Shown piece by piece: positions 13,385-15,660 of a stretch of DNA of 15,660 nucleotides. The position numbers and the translations under genes were made by a program. The notes below the pieces were generated by a model. It did not search any database. It was given only the letters and a program-made list of their open reading frames with translations, and was not told the DNA's origin. Each line of letters opens with the position of its first letter. Positions within the stretch are counted from its first letter, which is position 1. This DNA is from Dehalococcoidia bacterium UBA2979 (GTDB lineage Bacteria > Chloroflexota > Dehalococcoidia > UBA2979), in the NCBI GenBank assembly GCA_002348225.1, contig DEAP01000066.1, positions 1 through 15,660 on the forward strand, in the 5' to 3' direction.

Positions 13385-14185
13385 ATGCCGAAATTCAATA
13401 CTGGCGGAGCAGAGATACATTACGAGGAGCGTGGAGCAGGGCCATTGGCTTATGTGTATTGCCATGGCTTGGGCGGTAGTGGAGAGCGCTTTGAGCGTGA
13501 CGATATGGATTGGTATGCTCGGCATTTCAGAACGATCTCATGGGATAATCGTGGCTTGGGAAGATCGGGTCAGGCAAATAGATATTCACTTCCTGACTAC
13601 GCGTCCGATCTGGCTAAACTTCTAGATGAATTAAATGTTGATCAGGCAATTATTTTCGGGGTCTCTTGGGGCGGTGTTGTGGCGCAAAGGTTTGGTTTGG
13701 ACTATCCAGACAAATGCGCGGCGCTAGTTCTTGATTCAACTTCAAGCGAGGTAAATGTGGCGGCTTCGGAAAACTGGTACGCGCGCGGAGAAATCGCTCG
13801 AGTGGGTATGGAAGCTGCACTAGGCGGTAAGAGTATTGCACCGGCCTTTGAGGGTCACTCTACCGCTAGTGAAAATAGCCAAAGGCCGGTTCCTGACGTA
13901 CAGGTACCATCATATGTTGCTCAATGTCGCGCCACTGCAGGTATGCGTGAACACCCTCTGACTGGTGAAATCGGGCGGTTGGCCATGCCCGTCTTGGTGA
14001 TTGGTGCAGGAAAGGATACGGTTGCGGGAGCTGGAGGATCAGTCATACTGAGCCGGAATATCAGAAATTCGAAGCTCCAGATTTTCCAAGAGGCGGGACA
14101 TGGTGCTTACGCTAGTGCGAGGGCCGATTTCAGGGAATGCTTATTGGATTTCCTTGACGAAAATTCAATATATAAGCAAGGGTAG
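13385..14185 (+). CDS. Alpha/beta hydrolase
   Basis: A 266-residue soluble alpha/beta-hydrolase-fold protein. The nucleophile elbow is GVSWGG with Ser94, the oxyanion region is CHGLGGSGE (26-34), and DNRGLGRSG (54-62) is the usual following strand-turn. The other triad members are Asp211 (GAGKDTVAG) and His239 (EAGHGAYASARADF). A cap region lies about 125-195. The family covers esterases, lactonases, peroxidases and C-C hydrolases; the substrate cannot be deduced. No signal peptide is visible. The ATG is 6 bases after the ispH stop with AGAG just before it, and the ABC-like gene begins 5 bases after its own stop, so it is within the same transcription run. Confidence 0.87.
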   Translation: MPKFNTGGAEIHYEERGAGPLAYVYCHGLGGSGERFERDDMDWYARHFRTISWDNRGLGRSGQANRYSLPDYASDLAKLLDELNVDQAIIFGVSWGGVVAQRFGLDYPDKCAALVLDSTSSEVNVAASENWYARGEIARVGMEAALGGKSIAPAFEGHSTASENSQRPVPDVQVPSYVAQCRATAGMREHPLTGEIGRLAMPVLVIGAGKDTVAGAGGSVILSRNIRNSKLQIFQEAGHGAYASARADFRECLLDFLDENSIYKQG

Positions 14186-14190
14186 CGGGG

Positions 14191-15252
14191 ATGTTTGGAT
14201 ATGGCGAGGGTCTTAGCGGCGCAGAGTCGCCAGTACTTGAGGCTGCGAAATTAACCAAAGTCGTCGACTCCGAAAGAGTTGCCTTGTCATCAGTTGATCT
14301 CGTTGTTCGTTCCGGTGAGATCAAGGGATTGATCGCCTCAAACTCTTTTACAGTAAAGACGCTGTTCGAACTAATTCTCGGCTTGAAATCCCCGGATGCT
14401 GGAATGATTGTCAGTGGGGGTGGTGCTGGGTTAAAAGCAGAGCAAAGCCCACAAACACAGTTTGGATTCTTGCCAGAAGAAATCCATATACCAGATAGGA
14501 TGAGCGGTCTTGAATACTTGAGACTGATGGCTAACTTGTCTGGGATGAATCGCGGGGAAGCCTTGTCGCAGATTGCGTCAGTTACCGAGCGCTTAGGAAT
14601 TGGTGCGACGTTAGGATTGAAATGCGGTTCCCTCCATATACCTGAGCGTCGACTTCTTGCGTTAGCTGGGGCGACTATTCATAGTCCGGAGCTTTTACTG
14701 TTGAGCGAACCAATCAAAGAAATGGATGTATTTGCGGAAGGCAGGGTCAAAGATTTCCTTAAGTCGACTGCTGATGCAGGGAGTGCGATTCTCATTACGA
14801 GTAGAGAAATGGGAGCAATTGAGAAATTGGCACAGGATCTCGTAGTGTTCTCAGAAAGTCAGGTTGTGTATGACGGACCTATGTCGCTGGTCAGGAGATT
14901 TTCGGGCAGGAATGTCCTTGCTGTAGAGATAGATGGCCTGCATAGTCATTTTGAGTCGGCTTTGGAGGGCCCTGTTGCAGATGGCATTTTGGCGTTCCAG
15001 TTTGATGGTGATCGGTATGTAATTAGGTTTGATGAGGCGATGTTCCTTACAGAAATGCTTCGAGTAATTTTGGAGGCGGCGGAGGAAAGTGGCGTTATCT
15101 TATGTGGTGTGAGCTTGCAGACAGAAGATTTAGGCGAGACCGTCAGAAATATTCTTATAAACGCCCCCGTGCGGGAGAGGTCTCAGTCTTCGCTGCCGGA
15201 GCTGAGGGGTGAGCCAAAGAAAGAATTGCCTGCAGCGAAAGATACCGACTGA
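14191..15252 (+). CDS. ABC-ATPase-like protein with degenerate nucleotide-binding motifs
   Basis: The 353-residue protein has the layout of an ABC-2-type transporter ATP-binding subunit plus a C-terminal domain (about 238-325) like DUF4162, but nearly every catalytic motif is altered. Where Walker A GxNGAGKT is expected (49-57) it reads ASNSFTVKT, with no glycines. The Q-loop region is FGFLPEE. The LSGGQ signature is replaced around 145-152 by CGSLHIPE, directly before the conserved helix RRLLALAGA. Walker B is LLLLSEP (168-174), with Ser172 for Asp though Glu173 stays. The switch His is Arg205 (TSREMGAIEKLA). The frame is intact. It has AAGGG 8 bases before the ATG and its stop overlaps the downstream permease start (TGATG). 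A non-hydrolysing regulatory or structural subunit is the likeliest reading. Confidence 0.85.
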   Translation: MFGYGEGLSGAESPVLEAAKLTKVVDSERVALSSVDLVVRSGEIKGLIASNSFTVKTLFELILGLKSPDAGMIVSGGGAGLKAEQSPQTQFGFLPEEIHIPDRMSGLEYLRLMANLSGMNRGEALSQIASVTERLGIGATLGLKCGSLHIPERRLLALAGATIHSPELLLLSEPIKEMDVFAEGRVKDFLKSTADAGSAILITSREMGAIEKLAQDLVVFSESQVVYDGPMSLVRRFSGRNVLAVEIDGLHSHFESALEGPVADGILAFQFDGDRYVIRFDEAMFLTEMLRVILEAAEESGVILCGVSLQTEDLGETVRNILINAPVRERSQSSLPELRGEPKKELPAAKDTD

Positions 15253-15660
15253 TGATAACGAATGCTTTGAGAAGTAGAGAGTTTCAGTTATTCGCGATCC
15301 TCACCAGATATCAAATCTTGACTTATGGACGCTCGTATTACGTTCGGGGATCGTTTCTAGTCGCGGTGCTTGCCGGTTCGGGTATGGTGGCGATTGGTGT
15401 GAGATCGGATTGGCTTGCCTCTGAGGTTGTCACTTGGAGTAGTTTGTTTATTTTGCTGCCGGTGATTTTGTTAGTGTCGGGCGTGTCGAGCTCGGTGGCA
15501 TTTGTCTCGTCGGAGCATTTCATCTGGAATCATGTACTTACGAGAGGTATTTCCAGACTTTCATTGTTTGTCTCGAGATCGATCGCCTTGGTAGCTGTTG
15601 GCCAGGGATTTTTGATATGTATGCTTCTGCTTTTAGCATTGCTATCCCCTGTTTTGGTCG
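15252..15660 (+). CDS. Membrane permease, probable ABC-2 type subunit (runs off the right edge)
   Basis: The first 136 codons are present. The start ATG overlaps the previous stop in TGATG, indicating translational coupling with the ABC-like protein. The translation begins MITNALRSREFQLFAILTRY and has a cytoplasmic, basic N-terminal stretch of about 30 residues. Hydrophobic segments follow at about 33-50, 64-84 and 108-136. This order resembles ABC-2-type permeases, whose N-terminal amphipathic interface precedes the first helix, but no diagnostic motif is visible and the C-terminal part is missing. It is predicted to sit in the cytoplasmic membrane, with the ABC-like neighbour as its probable partner. 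The transported substance is unknown. Confidence 0.7.
   Translation, partial: MITNALRSREFQLFAILTRYQILTYGRSYYVRGSFLVAVLAGSGMVAIGVRSDWLASEVVTWSSLFILLPVILLVSGVSSSVAFVSSEHFIWNHVLTRGISRLSLFVSRSIALVAVGQGFLICMLLLLALLSPVLV

Noticed and set aside
14335..14361. A possible frameshift explaining the broken Walker A of the ABC-like protein
   Set aside because: No shifted frame restores GxNGAGKT, and the flanking GLI and TLFELILGL are in the same frame, so the loss is by substitution.

Overview
The window carries about 15.7 kb of densely packed bacterial housekeeping and cell-envelope genes. There are no rRNA, tRNA, CRISPR or insertion-sequence signals. The gene set fits a monoderm bacterium: a cyclic-di-AMP receptor, the MurT/GatD lipid II amidating pair, a TatA-like protein, Lgt with a lipoprotein peptidase, and IspH of the MEP isoprenoid pathway. 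The protein style (LEGLEAVRMRPGMYIGST in GyrB, IWG and GRVGD in Lgt) reminds me of Chloroflexota, perhaps a marine Dehalococcoidia/SAR202-type lineage. That placement is inference from memory of the families, not a search result.

Positions 1-1610 are on the minus strand. In transcription order they hold a zinc-type alcohol dehydrogenase lacking the structural-zinc cysteines, a PII-like c-di-AMP receptor, and the first 42 codons of a family 2 glycosyltransferase that runs off the left edge. A divergent intergenic region (1611-1790) with three separate perfect 6-bp inverted repeats divides this block from dapA. On the plus strand, dapA, an unrecognised protein resembling a degenerate nucleotidyltransferase, and dapB follow (1791-4200), so two diaminopimelate/lysine enzymes flank an unknown. 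Convergent to them, gyrB (4210 to about 6255, minus) has no ATG, GTG or TTG at its expected start; an ATC codon sits exactly where the Shine-Dalgarno sequence predicts initiation.

From 6405 to the right edge everything is on the plus strand: a membrane-anchored NHL/beta-propeller-like protein, a TatA-like protein whose stop codon lies in a 26-bp tandem duplication, then a compact run of murT, gatD, an M23 peptidase lipoprotein, lgt, a glutaredoxin-like protein, ispH, an alpha/beta hydrolase, an ABC-ATPase-like protein and the start of a membrane permease. Several junctions overlap or abut (gatD/M23 0 nt, lgt/glutaredoxin ATGA, ABC/permease TGATG), which suggests one operon.

Functionally, much of the window concerns the cell wall and envelope: DapA/DapB make the diaminopimelate precursor, MurT/GatD amidate lipid II, the M23 lipoprotein probably trims or regulates the wall, and Lgt would lipidate that lipoprotein. 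The oddest element is the ABC-type protein at 14191-15252. It keeps the overall family layout but has lost the Walker A glycines and lysine, the signature motif, the Walker B aspartate and the switch histidine, while remaining fully open and coupled to a permease gene.
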